NCBI GenBank assembly: GCA_963843645.1 | Contig: CAWJLE010000003.1 | Span: 310,001-374,000 of the forward strand | Direction: 5' to 3' | DNA length: 64,000 bases | DNA from: CAWJLE01 sp963843645 | GTDB taxonomy: Bacteria > Chloroflexota > Anaerolineae > DAOTYC01 | Part shown: in pieces, positions 34,305 to 45,793 of the stretch | Position numbering within the stretch: position 1 is the stretch's first letter | Layout: each line of letters begins with the position of its first letter | Translations under genes and position numbers: made by a program | The notes under the pieces: generated by a model | Seen by the model: only the letters and a program-made list of their open reading frames with translations | The model's database searches: none | What the model was told of the DNA's origin: nothing

Positions 34305-34514
34305 ATGGCGGACTTGAACAAGGTTGAGGAGCGTGAGAGAGCAGACCTGTGGCAGGCCCTGGACCACCACGGCCATTCGATCTGCACGGTGATCGCCCAC
34401 GGCGAAGAAGAGGCGAAGGACGCGGTGCGGGACCAGTTGCTGCGGCCGGGGCGGTACGGGTACCACGAGTGGTGGAAGAAGGGCGGCTGTAGGGTCCAGC
34501 GGAAGGAAGTCTAG
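34305..34514 (+). CDS. small early phage protein
   Basis: 69 residues, charged, with a WHxxx-like C-terminus (YHEWWKKGGCRVQRKEV). The ATG follows GGGGGAACA. It lies 32 bases after the coiled-coil gene and just before palindrome P4. Function unknown. Confidence 0.55.
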   Translation: MADLNKVEERERADLWQALDHHGHSICTVIAHGEEEAKDAVRDQLLRPGRYGYHEWWKKGGCRVQRKEV

Positions 34515-34518
34515 GCAA

Positions 34519-34539
34519 CCTGCATACCCGGTATGCAGG
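34519..34539. repeat. dispersed palindrome P4 (TGCATACCCGGTATGCA)
   Basis: Perfect 10-base arms around a central C at 34529. It lies in the 50-base gap between two early genes, upstream of the ribosome-binding site (AAAGGAAG) of the next gene. Confidence 0.8.
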
Positions 34540-34564
34540 CATCCAGTTTGAAAGGAAGATTCAC

Positions 34565-35137
34565 ATGGCGGCGAGGATGAAGGTGATGGATGGCCCGGTC
34601 TCCAAGCAGGACGAGATCGACCGGCTGAGAAAGGCGGTGGGCCGGGTGCTGGCGGAAGTGGGTGAGGGCAGCTATCTACCAGAGCCTCTTCCGCGAAGAG
34701 CTACTCAGGTGGGTCGAGGTCAGCATCCGGGACGACCTGGCCCCGGACATCTGGGAGGCTCTACGGGGAGCCCAGAACCGTTTGTGCGACGTGACGGCGC
34801 AGGCCAACCAGGCTCAGGCCCGGCTCGAGCAGGTCCAGCGGGACATGGAGCTTCTCTTGCGGAATTTCAACGGCCAGGTGGAGCAGCGCACGGCGGAGCT
34901 CACGCGCGACAACCAGGCGCTGCGCAACCGGCTGACCCAGGCCGACCGCGAGCAGACGTGGTTACAGGGGCGGCTTGAAGAAGCCTCTGCGCGAGCGGAC
35001 AGGGCTGGCAGCGGGTGCGCGAGGCCGAGGCGGAACTCAGCATCAGGAGCAGTGAGATCAAGCATCTCAAGGTGCGGATGTATGACCTCATGGTGGCTCA
35101 GGAAACGGCCGAGACGACGGCGAAAGGGAGAGAGTGA
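34565..35137 (+). pseudogene. early coiled-coil protein with two apparent frameshifts
   Basis: Three frames are needed: 34565 onward (KQDEIDRLRKAVGRVLAEV), then from about 34660 (AAIYQSLFREELLRWVEVSI to LQGRLEEASARADR), then from about 35010 (VREAEAELSIRSSEIKHLKVRMYDLMVAQE) to the TGA at 35137. Joined, they give about 190 residues, mostly coiled coil. The stop overlaps the next start (GTGA), supporting the joined reading. Either decayed or affected by two small indels in the assembly. Confidence 0.55.
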
Positions 35138-35499
35138 CTGTGGCGGCAATCGGGAGTAACGGGCACAACGGCGCTCAGGCGCACCGCGAGACCCTGCTGG
35201 ACCTGATCTGCGAGGCCTCGATGGTGGCCGCAGCGGAGACTGTCACGCGGATCGCGCATCCGGCTAAAGAGCCGGACATGGACGAGGTGGTCGGGCATCT
35301 GCGGGCGCTGATCCAGGAGAGGTATCCGGTGATCTTGAAAGAGACCAAAGAGGCCATGGAGGCGCACATGGGGTTGGCCATTGTCCGGCAGATTCTCAGC
35401 GTCCATTGCACGGAGATCGGCCTCGAAGCGGTCAAGCGGGCGGGGCTGATCCGGGAGGAGGATTTAGGGCGGTGGCCGAAGAGGACCGGAACGGACTAG
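35134..35499 (+). CDS. hypothetical early phage protein
   Basis: 121 residues, helical, starting at a GTG that overlaps the previous stop by 4 bases. No domain recognised. It is part of the early rightward cluster and followed by 130 bases with a hairpin. Confidence 0.55.
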   Translation: MTVAAIGSNGHNGAQAHRETLLDLICEASMVAAAETVTRIAHPAKEPDMDEVVGHLRALIQERYPVILKETKEAMEAHMGLAIVRQILSVHCTEIGLEAVKRAGLIREEDLGRWPKRTGTD

Positions 35500-35572
35500 G
35501 GGGCCGCAAGCGGCATACTGAGTGTGCAAGGAATGGGAGAGTCATGAAGCTGCAAGCGGAGTCAAAAAGAAA

Positions 35573-35604
35573 CCCCTCCATCACCGGCGAAGGCACTGGA
35601 GGGG
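35573..35604 (+). terminator. hairpin upstream of a small early gene
   Basis: CCCCTCCA (35573-35580) pairs with TGGAGGGG (35597-35604) around a 16-base loop. No U-run follows; it lies 26 bases before the ATG at 35631 and may act on translation or transcript stability rather than as a true terminator. Confidence 0.4.
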
Positions 35605-35630
35605 ACCCATCACAAACTCGGAGGCTTATG

Positions 35631-35933
35631 ATGAGCAACCAGAGTATACCACAGACAGACCAATACAACAAGACTGAGGCCAATCTACTCATTGCGGTGA
35701 ACGCTTTGAAGGCTGTCTTTGAGAGTCCGGTGAACAAGCTGAGCGCGGACCAGGCCAACTATTTGTGGTTCACCTGCCAGTCCTTGCGGCTCATCGCGGC
35801 TGACGCCCGGCAAGCGATTCAGCAGGAAACCCCTACCGGAGAAAGGACAGGATCGTGGAACTGGTTGAGGGTGAGATCAAGGCGAAGGTCAGATTCGAGC
35901 GTGGATACCGGGACGCCGTCAGCGATATCCTGA
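35631..35933 (+). CDS. small early phage protein
   Basis: 100 residues from the ATG at 35631, with GGAGG 6 bases upstream; an in-frame ATG at 35544 is an alternative. Helical middle (EANLLIAVNALKAVFESPVNKLSADQANYLWF). The last 25 codons overlap the next gene, so the true C-terminus could be affected by an indel. Function unknown. Confidence 0.5.
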   Translation: MSNQSIPQTDQYNKTEANLLIAVNALKAVFESPVNKLSADQANYLWFTCQSLRLIAADARQAIQQETPTGERTGSWNWLRVRSRRRSDSSVDTGTPSAIS

Positions 35934-36262
35934 ACCGCAAGCGGCGCAGCCTGAAGGCCAGGGGCGGCCCGGAGAATACCGACAAGATCGTATCGAAAGA
36001 GGCCGATCTGTTCTACTACGAAGGTTACCGGCGCGGCATAAACTCCTACTGGTACGCCAAGGACACACCGCCAGGCGAGGACTGGTGGGAGATGCTGAAG
36101 CTGAGGACCACCAAGGCCATGCTCCTGCGGATCGACGCCTGGTTTAACGCGGAGTACCTGGCGCGGTGCGTGGCCGGCGAGGACCAGGAAGAGAAGGACC
36201 ACGTTGAGGGCCTCGTCGAGGCGATCCGGCAGATTGCCACGGAGACCAGGGCGGTGCTGTAG
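35855..36262 (+). CDS. hypothetical early phage protein
   Basis: 135 residues from a GTG preceded by GGAGAAAGGAC. Helical with basic stretch (ILNRKRRSLKARGG) and an acidic C-terminal half. Overlaps the preceding gene by 79 bases. It ends the early cluster; after it a hairpin (GGGGACC pairing with GGTCCCC, about 36273-36310) precedes element E3. Confidence 0.55.
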   Translation: MELVEGEIKAKVRFERGYRDAVSDILNRKRRSLKARGGPENTDKIVSKEADLFYYEGYRRGINSYWYAKDTPPGEDWWEMLKLRTTKAMLLRIDAWFNAEYLARCVAGEDQEEKDHVEGLVEAIRQIATETRAVL

Positions 36263-36314
36263 ACGGTGATGGATGGGGACCTCACGGGCGTTGTCTTCTG
36301 GTGGGGTCCCCTAA

Positions 36315-36487
36315 TGTGACCGATGTGATCGAATGTGACCCTTTCCCTATTAATCTCCATATATGCGTTTACCCTATAGTGACCGTAGGTGACAGCACCC
36401 TATACCCCAATTAATCTTTGAGTAGACATAAAGAGAAGTCGTATATAGATTAATGGCGAAAGGGTCACATTCGATCACATCGGTCAC
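36315..36487. repeat. E3: ~173-bp inverted-repeat element, left border of the cargo
   Basis: Left arm: TGTGAC units at 36315 and 36334 with a TGTGATC unit between, then CCCTTTCCCTATTAATCT. Right arm: the inverted copy, GATTAAT...AAAGGGTCACATTCGATCAC, ending GGTCAC at 36487. Core GTGACAGCACCCTATACCCC. Same orientation as E4. The SymE-like gene starts 20 bases after it; TAGACA and TAGATT with 17-base spacing inside E3 could promote it. Confidence 0.85.
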
Positions 36488-36506
36488 GAGGACGCTGGAG
36501 ACGACG

Positions 36507-36710
36507 ATGAAGAAGCGCAAACTGAAGGTGCATCGGAGCTACTGGATTGGCAAGGTGTACAGCGACTACAGCAAAAAGGTGCCGGAAATCAGGCTGAAGG
36601 GCAGGTGGCTGGAGCAAGCGGGCTTCAGCCCATCTGACCAGGTGATTGTTGAAGTGCAGGCAGGCAAGCTGATAGTCCATAAGGAGAGCACCTCCGATGG
36701 CGGATACTGA
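36507..36710 (+). CDS. SymE-like toxin-family protein
   Basis: 67 residues from the ATG at 36507. The segment KVPEIRLKGRWLEQAGFSPSDQVIVEVQAGKLIV matches the SymE toxin family (AbrB-like swapped-hairpin fold), in which the best studied member is an SOS-induced RNA-binding toxin controlled by an antisense RNA. No antitoxin protein is expected. It is the first gene of the cargo, immediately after E3, whose arm may serve as its promoter. An antisense RNA was not identified. Confidence 0.75.
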   Translation: MKKRKLKVHRSYWIGKVYSDYSKKVPEIRLKGRWLEQAGFSPSDQVIVEVQAGKLIVHKESTSDGGY

Positions 36711-37022
36711 CGATTGTAGGAGATCCCGCCAAACTGTCCGATCTGGTGTGTGGAATTTGAGCGCGGCTGCATTTGCCGCTGCGGTCGAGGTCGACGAGCG
36801 CGCGCAGGCCTGCGGGCAAGACGAGGCCGGCTGTGGGACGCGCTGTGGATGTTCCGCGTTGCTGCAGCGAAGGCGACGCCGGGCCCCGAGCTGCGGTACT
36901 CCCTGATCAGCCGCCGCGACGAACACGATAGCCGCCTCATTACGCTCAGAACCGTGGTCGGCCCTGGAGGCCCAGTACCGACCCCTGGGCAGTGCGACGG
37001 CCCGCCGGTGACGCAGCACTGA
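36697..37022 (+). pseudogene. broken gene fragment, copy 1 of a duplicated sequence
   Basis: Two frames contribute: an N-terminal part (MADTDDCRRSRQTVRSGVW to CGQDEAG) and, after a shift near 36828, LWDALWMFRVAAAKATPG...ELRYSLISRRDEHDSRLITLRTVVGPG. The second part is homologous to 38718-38905 (LLWMFRVAARANADELTYSLIVRRS). Function unknown. Both copies look decayed. Confidence 0.5.
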
Positions 37023-37073
37023 TCGCTGCACTGTGTAACGATCATGTTGCCTGACGAAGACTAAGACTCAAGT

Positions 37074-37124
37074 CAAAGTGAAACCCGCCGGTCGGACAAG
37101 GAATGGCCTGCGGGTTTCACTTTG
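37074..37124 (+). terminator. strong 15-bp hairpin
   Basis: CAAAGTGAAACCCGC (37074-37088) and GCGGGTTTCACTTTG (37110-37124) are perfect inverted copies with a 21-base loop. It separates the rightward fragment from the leftward secreted-protein gene ending at 37291 and may terminate in both directions, although U-runs are short. Confidence 0.55.
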
Positions 37125-37290
37125 GACTAGGTTTTGTGAGCAGGGACTTATGTACTGCGGCAAGGTTCGTTGCAAGCTCGCGAACGCGACGGGGATGGGA
37201 TTCTCCAATGGCAAGGACAGTTTGGAACGGGGCGTTTGGACCGTGAAGGAAACGAAAGTCGCGAAAGACGAGAACGACCACGGGTAACGT

Positions 37291-38610
37291 TCAGGGCGCG
37301 TTCTTGGTCACGAACGGCAAATAGGCCGACGATGTGGGCGTCCAGGGGATCGCCAGGAAGGCGTACTTCAGGTCCTTGGCCAGACGATCGTAATGGCTGA
37401 TGTGGACGCCGCCACCTGGCCCGCCGACCACGCCCAGCGAGGAGTAGGCGCCCTCGTTATACAGCGACGGCGTCACAGTTTCGGTCTCCCAGCCGGCACT
37501 GCCCTGGTGCGCGTAGCTGAGCCACGAGCTGATGCAGGTCGAGTTCACGCAGACACAGTAGCCGATATGGGGATGGTCACCGGTGTCCAGCTTTAGAGAG
37601 GCGAATCTCCCAGCGTTGACGTTGCCGTCGACGGCACTGTAATCCCAGCCGGTGGGGGTCAGCCAGGCATAATTGAGCCCGTCGTCGTAGTAGGCAATAT
37701 GAGCGCGATTGGCACGATCGAGGGCCAGCGAATTGTACGTCCCAGTGAAGGCGCCGAATTGTACGGTCTCAGTGTACCAACGCGTCCCGTCGTGCCTGGC
37801 GTACCTCAGACCGCGAGCATTGCCGAGCAGCCCGCCAGCGTAGTAGCTGATGTGCGGACGCCCGTCCGCGTCGACCGCCAGCGAGGTGGACACCTGCGCC
37901 TGGACCGGATCCACCGTCGCGCTATGCCAGCCGCCTGCATCGCGGTAGGCATACCGCAGCCCGTCGCCATCACCCATGCTGACCCGCGAGCGATCTTGCC
38001 CGTCCAGCGCCATCGACACGTTGGCGTCGTAATGCGCGGACTGGGCGATGACCTCCCGGACCCATTGGGCAGGGCCGGTTCGGCGCGCGTAATTGAATCT
38101 CCGATTTTCGGAGTCGAAATAGGCGACATGAGGAATGCCCAGCGAGTCCATGACCAGGCAGTTCTGCCGCCAGCCATCCGCGCTGTTGGGCAGGTTTGGA
38201 ATCGCGTCAGTGTCCACCATCTCCACATGCCAGCCAGTCCCGTCGCGGTACGCATACTTCAGTCCGCGATTTGAATCGGTTCCGGACGGCACCGCGTAGT
38301 AGGTGATATGAGGGTGGCCGTTCCGATCGACAGCCAACGAGGTGTTCGAACCGACCCAGCCGCCCGAGTCAACTGTCTCAACCTGCCATCCTGTCGACCC
38401 TTCGGAGACGGACAATGGCAGCTGGCCGAGTAGGGAGGCCACGGTCAGCAATCCGACCAGTAACGCGGGGAGAAATGCGGGGAGAAATGTGGGGCGAGGT
38501 CCCTTCAAGGCCGGCCTCCCGAACCAAAAATGATTGCCCACTTGACACCTCGCGCCGCGTTTTCTCGCATAGGCCAGCAACCTTTCTTGCTTGTCGGAGA
38601 TCGTTGCCAT
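37291..38610 (-). CDS. secreted repeat protein (BNR/propeller-like) with YLPFV C-terminal tail
   Basis: 439 residues as drawn. A signal segment lies at about 42-66 (LPAFLPALLVGLLTVASLLG), so the true start may be internal or the first 30 residues are an unusual extension. The body has repeated ..LAVD..G.PHI.YYD..L.YA....GW..E.VD units, expected to form a beta-propeller. The end SAYLPFVTKN resembles the hydrophobic tail common on exported Chloroflexota proteins. It lies just inside the cargo and is transcribed toward E3. Probably a surface or extracellular binding protein. Confidence 0.7.
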   Translation of the reverse strand: MATISDKQERLLAYARKRGARCQVGNHFWFGRPALKGPRPTFLPAFLPALLVGLLTVASLLGQLPLSVSEGSTGWQVETVDSGGWVGSNTSLAVDRNGHPHITYYAVPSGTDSNRGLKYAYRDGTGWHVEMVDTDAIPNLPNSADGWRQNCLVMDSLGIPHVAYFDSENRRFNYARRTGPAQWVREVIAQSAHYDANVSMALDGQDRSRVSMGDGDGLRYAYRDAGGWHSATVDPVQAQVSTSLAVDADGRPHISYYAGGLLGNARGLRYARHDGTRWYTETVQFGAFTGTYNSLALDRANRAHIAYYDDGLNYAWLTPTGWDYSAVDGNVNAGRFASLKLDTGDHPHIGYCVCVNSTCISSWLSYAHQGSAGWETETVTPSLYNEGAYSSLGVVGGPGGGVHISHYDRLAKDLKYAFLAIPWTPTSSAYLPFVTKNAP

Positions 38611-38717
38611 TCAGGCTACCTCCCGTTTTGAGCAACTCTAAGTGTCATCCATCCTCATTGGAAATCGAGTTTAACGGATTTATGCGCAATGTCAAAAACA
38701 TGCATAAACGGCCAGCG

Positions 38718-38905
38718 GTCAAGACGAGGCTGGCCACCTATGAGACCTGCTATGGATGTTCCGCGTCGCGGCCGCGAGGGCCAACGCCGACGAGCTGACG
38801 TACTCCCTCATCGTCCGCCGCAGCGCACGCACCAGCCGGCTGGTCACGCTCAGAGCGGTGACCGGCCCTGGCGACAACGGCCGGCCGGTGATCACGATCA
38901 TGTTG
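38718..38905 (+). pseudogene. broken gene fragment, copy 2 of the duplicated sequence
   Basis: Homologous to about 36815-37049: both contain AAGACGAGG, GGATGTTCCGCGT, TACTCCCT, ACGCTCAGA and end GATCATGTTG. Coding trace LLWMFRVAARANADELTYSLIVRRS; an in-frame stop precedes it. The IS3-type element begins 18 bases after it, so the insertion may have cut the gene. Confidence 0.55.
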
Positions 38906-38970
38906 TTTTGCTTCAGACGGACTTGGAATTTTTCCTCGAATGAATAACATACTCAGACGAGGAGAAAAGC

Positions 38971-39281
38971 ATGACTACCCACCAGCGGCGACACTTTTCA
39001 CCCGAGCAGAAGATGGCTATTCTGCGCCGACACCTGCTGGAGCACGTGCCGGTATCTGACCTGTGTGACGAGTACGGCCTGCAACCCACCGTCTTCTATG
39101 CCTGGCAGAACAGCTCTTCGAGAGTGGCTCTGCTGTGTTCGAGCGCCCAGCCTATCGCCCCAGCGTGCAGTTGACCCGGCAAGTAAGCCGCCTCGAAGAG
39201 AAGCTGACCCAGTAGGACGAGGTCCTGGCCGAGTTGATGGAGGCACACCTCCGCCTAAAAAAAGCGCTTGGGGATGCTTAG
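38971..39281 (+). pseudogene. IS3 orfA remnant (HTH transposase subunit)
   Basis: Starts MTTHQRRHFSPEQKMAILRR with the HTH of IS3 OrfA (VSDLCDEYGLQPTVFYAWQ). After that the frame shifts near 39110, continuing LFESGSAVFERPAYRPSVQL and RLEEKLTQ, then a TAG at 39213-39215, then DEVLAELMEAHLRLKKALGDA. An A7 run at 39257-39263 within CTAAAAAAAGC is the expected programmed frameshift site into orfB. The extra shift and stop make OrfAB production unlikely. Confidence 0.7.
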
Positions 39282-40303
39282 CCCAGACCTGGGTCGTGCC
39301 GGACACCCGCGATGCCGTAGTGGACTGCGTCCGGTATTGGTCCGAGCGAGCTGGATTCGGCCGTGGTCAATTGTTGACCTGGCTGGGCATCCCCACCAGC
39401 ACCTACTATGATTGGCGCCACCGGTACGGTCAGCCTAACGAGCATAACGCTACGCTGCCCCGGTGGACCTGGCTGCAGGACTGGGAGAAACAAGCTATCT
39501 TGGCCTACCGCCAGGGCCACCGGGACGAGGGCTATCGCCGGCTGGCGTTCATGATGTTGGACGCCGATGTCGTCGCCGTCAGTCCCAGCAGCGTCTATCG
39601 CGTCCTGAAGTCAGCGGACCAACTGGGCCGGCCGGGCGCTCCTTCAGGCAAAGGCACGGGCTTTGTACAAGCGACTCAACCGCATGAACACTGGCACATC
39701 GACGTCTCGTACATCAACATCTGCGGCACGTTCTACTATCTGTGCTCAATCTTGGATGGCTACAGCCGCTATATCGTGCACTGGGAGATTCGCGAATCCA
39801 TGACTGAAGCCGAGATCGAAACCATTCTGCAACGCGGCCGGGAGACCTGTCCGGGCGTGACGCCCCGGATCATCTCCGACAACGGCCCCCAGTTCGTGGC
39901 CAGAGACTTCAAGGCCTTCATCCGCTTGAGCGGTATGACCCACGTCCGCACCTCACCCTACTACCCGCAGAGCAACGGCAAGATCGAGAGCTGGCACAAG
40001 ACCGTCAAACGGGAGTGCATCCGCCCGGAAGCACCTCTCTGCCTGGCGGACGCGCGGCGGATTGTGGCCCGCTACGTCACCGAGTACAATACCGTCCGGC
40101 TGCACAGTGGCATTGGTTACATCACACCGCAGGATCGGCTGCTGGGACAAGGACCGGCCATCCAAGCCGAACGGCAACGAAAACTCGCCCAAGCTCGTCT
40201 GGCTCGCCAGGCGGCGCACCACTATACGGAGCAGCAGCTCATCAGCCGCAAGCTCCTTCAACCGGTCCCGGCGGCCACGATGACCGCCCCACTACTATCT
40301 TAA
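39257..40303 (+). CDS. IS3-family transposase OrfB (DDE integrase core)
   Basis: The frame is open from before the A7 slip site; OrfB proper covers about 345 codons. HTH_21-like RDEGYRRLAFMM is followed by the rve core with D (HIDVSY), D (ISDNGPQ) and E (NGKIESWH), and the RLHSGIGYITP end. Normally made as an OrfAB fusion by -1 frameshifting at 39257-39263. With orfA broken, only unfused OrfB could be made. Confidence 0.8.
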   Translation, partial: KKSAWGCLAQTWVVPDTRDAVVDCVRYWSERAGFGRGQLLTWLGIPTSTYYDWRHRYGQPNEHNATLPRWTWLQDWEKQAILAYRQGHRDEGYRRLAFMMLDADVVAVSPSSVYRVLKSADQLGRPGAPSGKGTGFVQATQPHEHWHIDVSYINICGTFYYLCSILDGYSRYIVHWEIRESMTEAEIETILQRGRETCPGVTPRIISDNGPQFVARDFKAFIRLSGMTHVRTSPYYPQSNGKIESWHKTVKRECIRPEAPLCLADARRIVARYVTEYNTVRLHSGIGYITPQDRLLGQGPAIQAERQRKLAQARLARQAAHHYTEQQLISRKLLQPVPAATMTAPLLS

Positions 40304-40701
40304 CGGCACGAGGAAAAATTCCATTTCACGGTGAACCAATACAACGGCAACAACTCGAGCAGGTGCTCCTCTGACAAAATGAACACCTGAATTCGATCTC
40401 TCGCGTCGACCACAACGGCGAAGTACGGTTCACAGCCAAACGCTTGGCAGGCTGCATCGACCTTGTTTAGGTCATGACGAACAACCGTAACAGCGGTCTT
40501 TTTCGTCCCCGCCGTTCGGCATCGGCTCTTTACGGAAATGCCCATCCGTTCACCGGTATGTGGATTCTTCGCGATCAAATCGATCCCGGTGTGATCAACG
40601 CGGGCACACTCAAAGCCATACTTCGAGAGCCAGTAGAGAACGAGGCCTTCGGCGAAGTCGCCCGTGATTTTGGAGTGACGTGAACTCTTCGAAATCTCCA
40701 T
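40300..40701 (-). CDS. PD-(D/E)XK-like nuclease-fold protein running into the IS end
   Basis: 133 residues. GDFAEGLVLYWLSKYGFECARVDHTGIDLIA...GISVKSR shows the helix-E, GxD and x-V-K pattern of small restriction/resolvase-like PD-(D/E)XK folds (S-V-K replaces the usual E-x-K). The last eight residues (KWNFSSCR) are encoded by the IS right terminal repeat, so the original 3' end was probably lost to the insertion. GC is lower than in the phage genes. Possibly a defence-associated nuclease. Confidence 0.6.
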   Translation of the reverse strand: MEISKSSRHSKITGDFAEGLVLYWLSKYGFECARVDHTGIDLIAKNPHTGERMGISVKSRCRTAGTKKTAVTVVRHDLNKVDAACQAFGCEPYFAVVVDARDRIQVFILSEEHLLELLPLYWFTVKWNFSSCR

Positions 40702-40815
40702 AGCCTACCCGCCTCAATTGTATCGGTCCCCTTCGAACAGGATGAATCTTCAGAGGGCTTGGCCAATTCGTGAGAGAATTCCTCGACTTGGTTGTTCAGC
40801 CTGGTCGCGCCCACA

Positions 40816-42876
40816 TTAGAGCAAGTCACGGAGGGCTGCGTGCGAGGAATCCTGAAGCAGTGCGCACATCATCCGAGTGAGCTCTTCATGGCCAAACACG
40901 ACGAACGGTTTGTAGCTCATCTTGGCCAGCATTTTCACACTTGAGGTGAACTCTTCGTTGAGGGCTCTTGGAGTCGCCAACGCAAACACCTCGACCCTTT
41001 GGTCACGAATCGCTTGGCGCACTATCTGCGAGACCCATGAATTTGCCTCGCTTGACGTAATAGAGCCCTGCTCTTGGCTCCGTCGTCTGACCGCTGAGGC
41101 GCTCTTGAGCATACCCAATAGAACCTTCCTCGCCCCATGAATCGCAACATCCATACTGATATCCCCGAATTCCAGGCCGGAGTGTGGAATCGGCATGAAA
41201 CTTGGGTTGATGGCCCGGAACACTTTAGGCAAGCAGATACGTCCGCGATTGTGCTCGAAACAATCCCGGCAGTTGTCCGCGGTCGGACTCCCGTTGTTTG
41301 CCTGACATTTTTCTTTTGTGATTAACATCAGCCCGCTCGCCCTGTTCCAGAGGTCACTATCGATCGCGCTTCTCTCCGGCAGCCTTCGGTACTCATCGAG
41401 GTCTTCTGGAAGGAGCGCAACGGGATTCGGGTTTGTAATGTAGTGCAGTTGGCCATCCCTGATCCAGAAAAACTCCTCGTCGGGGTTATAGACAATGTTT
41501 GTTTCTGCACGCATAAACCGTGCCAGCTCTGTTTGCAGGTTGTGCTTAGGTCGCAGGACAAGATGGTTTTCCGGATGGTCGATCCATACTGTATGATTCC
41601 GCGAACAGGTTACCACGACGTTTGGAAGAAATGCCGCATGGCCGCAATCTTCACAGCGAAAGCCTCTTGTCGTGCCTTGCATGCGATCGCTGCCGCAGTG
41701 AGAACAGCGAGGCATGTCGTCGTTCTCGCATTCCTCGCAGTAGATACGTGGTTCTGGCGCGAAAAAATAACTTCTCATGCTGTGGTAGAGTTTGCCGGTC
41801 GAAATTGTCATCACCGCCGTCTGACCAGCGGTTTCTCTTAACCCGATGATTAGCCCGGCGATCTGCCTGAACGCGTGCTCACCATCTGATGATAGCCCAA
41901 GTTCGGGCAATGGCTGCGTTGTCATCTGCACAGCGTCAGCAGGTCCCAGTCTCCCTAAACTAAGAATGAGCGGATGGAGTCGAGTGTACATCCATTCCCT
42001 TAGGTCGGTAGCAGCAATCAATCTGGAGAGGTAAATCTTGCCCTTGTCGAGGTGCATGCCCAGTCGGCTTTGTCTACCGTCAGGTATCGCCTCTTTGTAC
42101 ATGCCGGCCATGCGCTCAAAATGGTCCTCGTGACGCGTGACGTCATCACCAACGTTCCGCATAAGGTTCTCGCCAGACATCCTGTAGTTGATCTCATTCC
42201 GTGGATCGTGCCAAGAGCTGCTAACCATGTCCTCAATTGAAAAGTTGTTATTCACAAACTGCTTGGTGAACCTAACGGCGACGGGATCACATGTGAACAG
42301 GGTATCAACTGCATTCGCGATGACTGACTTTGCCTTCTCTTCCTTAGACATGATGACCATATAGTCGTGACTTAGGTTCAGCCAAAGAAAACCAAAGCTC
42401 AGTTCATTGATGCTACTCGGTTCTTCAGTAAGCGAATCGATGAACTTATACTTTGTCGTGTACCGGAACCGTATCTCAGAAATCCCCTCTAGTAGTGGCT
42501 CTATGTCTATCACTCGTACGTCCAAATCTTGGCCTTCATCGTCGGTCGGTTCTTGGAGGCCTGCGAGTTCATTATTCCAGTCATCGACTGACACGATTCC
42601 TACGCTGGACGGATGAGCACGCAGCAAGTACAGGTAGAAAGAGGCACGACCACCGTATCGATACTCTTCGAAAAGCTCGTCTATGTTCGCTTCGGTGATT
42701 TCGACTGTTCTCCCTACGAGTTCTATCAGCTCGTCACCAGTCATACTGCCAAGCGCTGTGTCGTCACCCAGAGCGCTAAGCAAGAGGTTGCGAACGGCAA
42801 AAACGGGAACATGACGAAGTTTCTCAATGTTCGAGGGCTGGCCGGTCCTTTCCATGAAATCGATCCTCCCTGTCAA
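40816..42876 (-). CDS. 686-residue zinc-ribbon protein of unknown function in the defence island
   Basis: Central zinc ribbons: CEECENDDMPRCSHCGS followed by FRCEDCG (about 400-430) and a later CQ...CRDCFEHNRGRIC cluster (about 545-570). The C-terminal part (VEVFALATPRALNEEF...KPFVVFGHEELTRMM) looks like a Rossmann- or endonuclease-like alpha/beta unit. It lacks features that would let me call it DISARM DrmB (DUF1998), although position and zinc ribbon recall it. Intact, unlike the adjacent locus; 165 gene-free bases separate it from the helicase gene. AT-richer than the phage core, suggesting separate acquisition. Confidence 0.6.
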   Translation of the reverse strand: MTGRIDFMERTGQPSNIEKLRHVPVFAVRNLLLSALGDDTALGSMTGDELIELVGRTVEITEANIDELFEEYRYGGRASFYLYLLRAHPSSVGIVSVDDWNNELAGLQEPTDDEGQDLDVRVIDIEPLLEGISEIRFRYTTKYKFIDSLTEEPSSINELSFGFLWLNLSHDYMVIMSKEEKAKSVIANAVDTLFTCDPVAVRFTKQFVNNNFSIEDMVSSSWHDPRNEINYRMSGENLMRNVGDDVTRHEDHFERMAGMYKEAIPDGRQSRLGMHLDKGKIYLSRLIAATDLREWMYTRLHPLILSLGRLGPADAVQMTTQPLPELGLSSDGEHAFRQIAGLIIGLRETAGQTAVMTISTGKLYHSMRSYFFAPEPRIYCEECENDDMPRCSHCGSDRMQGTTRGFRCEDCGHAAFLPNVVVTCSRNHTVWIDHPENHLVLRPKHNLQTELARFMRAETNIVYNPDEEFFWIRDGQLHYITNPNPVALLPEDLDEYRRLPERSAIDSDLWNRASGLMLITKEKCQANNGSPTADNCRDCFEHNRGRICLPKVFRAINPSFMPIPHSGLEFGDISMDVAIHGARKVLLGMLKSASAVRRRSQEQGSITSSEANSWVSQIVRQAIRDQRVEVFALATPRALNEEFTSSVKMLAKMSYKPFVVFGHEELTRMMCALLQDSSHAALRDLL

Positions 42877-43041
42877 CGCTCACGTCAGCGAGTGAATGAA
42901 GAATCAGCGCTATGCGATTGATTCCACAGAGGAACTGGTCCGGTTGTTGAACGGTCGGCCCAGGCCAACGCTGAACGGTAACTCCGGCCCAATCGGAATC
43001 TTCTCGAGTGGGAGTCGCTCGTAGGCAGCTTCTGCCTCATT

Positions 43042-45779
<2,738 letters not shown>

Positions 45780-45793
<14 letters not shown>

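Larger units (their letters stand above)
38924..40323 (+). mobile_element. IS3-family insertion sequence, 1400 bp, probably defective
   Basis: The perfect 15-base terminal inverted repeats TGGAATTTTTCCTCG lie at 38924-38938 and 40309-40323; the ends are TG...CA as usual for IS3. It contains an orfA remnant and an intact-looking orfB with a DDE core. The 3-4 bases outside the ends (ACT versus TTT) do not form an obvious target duplication, so the ends may have been rearranged after insertion. Confidence 0.85.
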
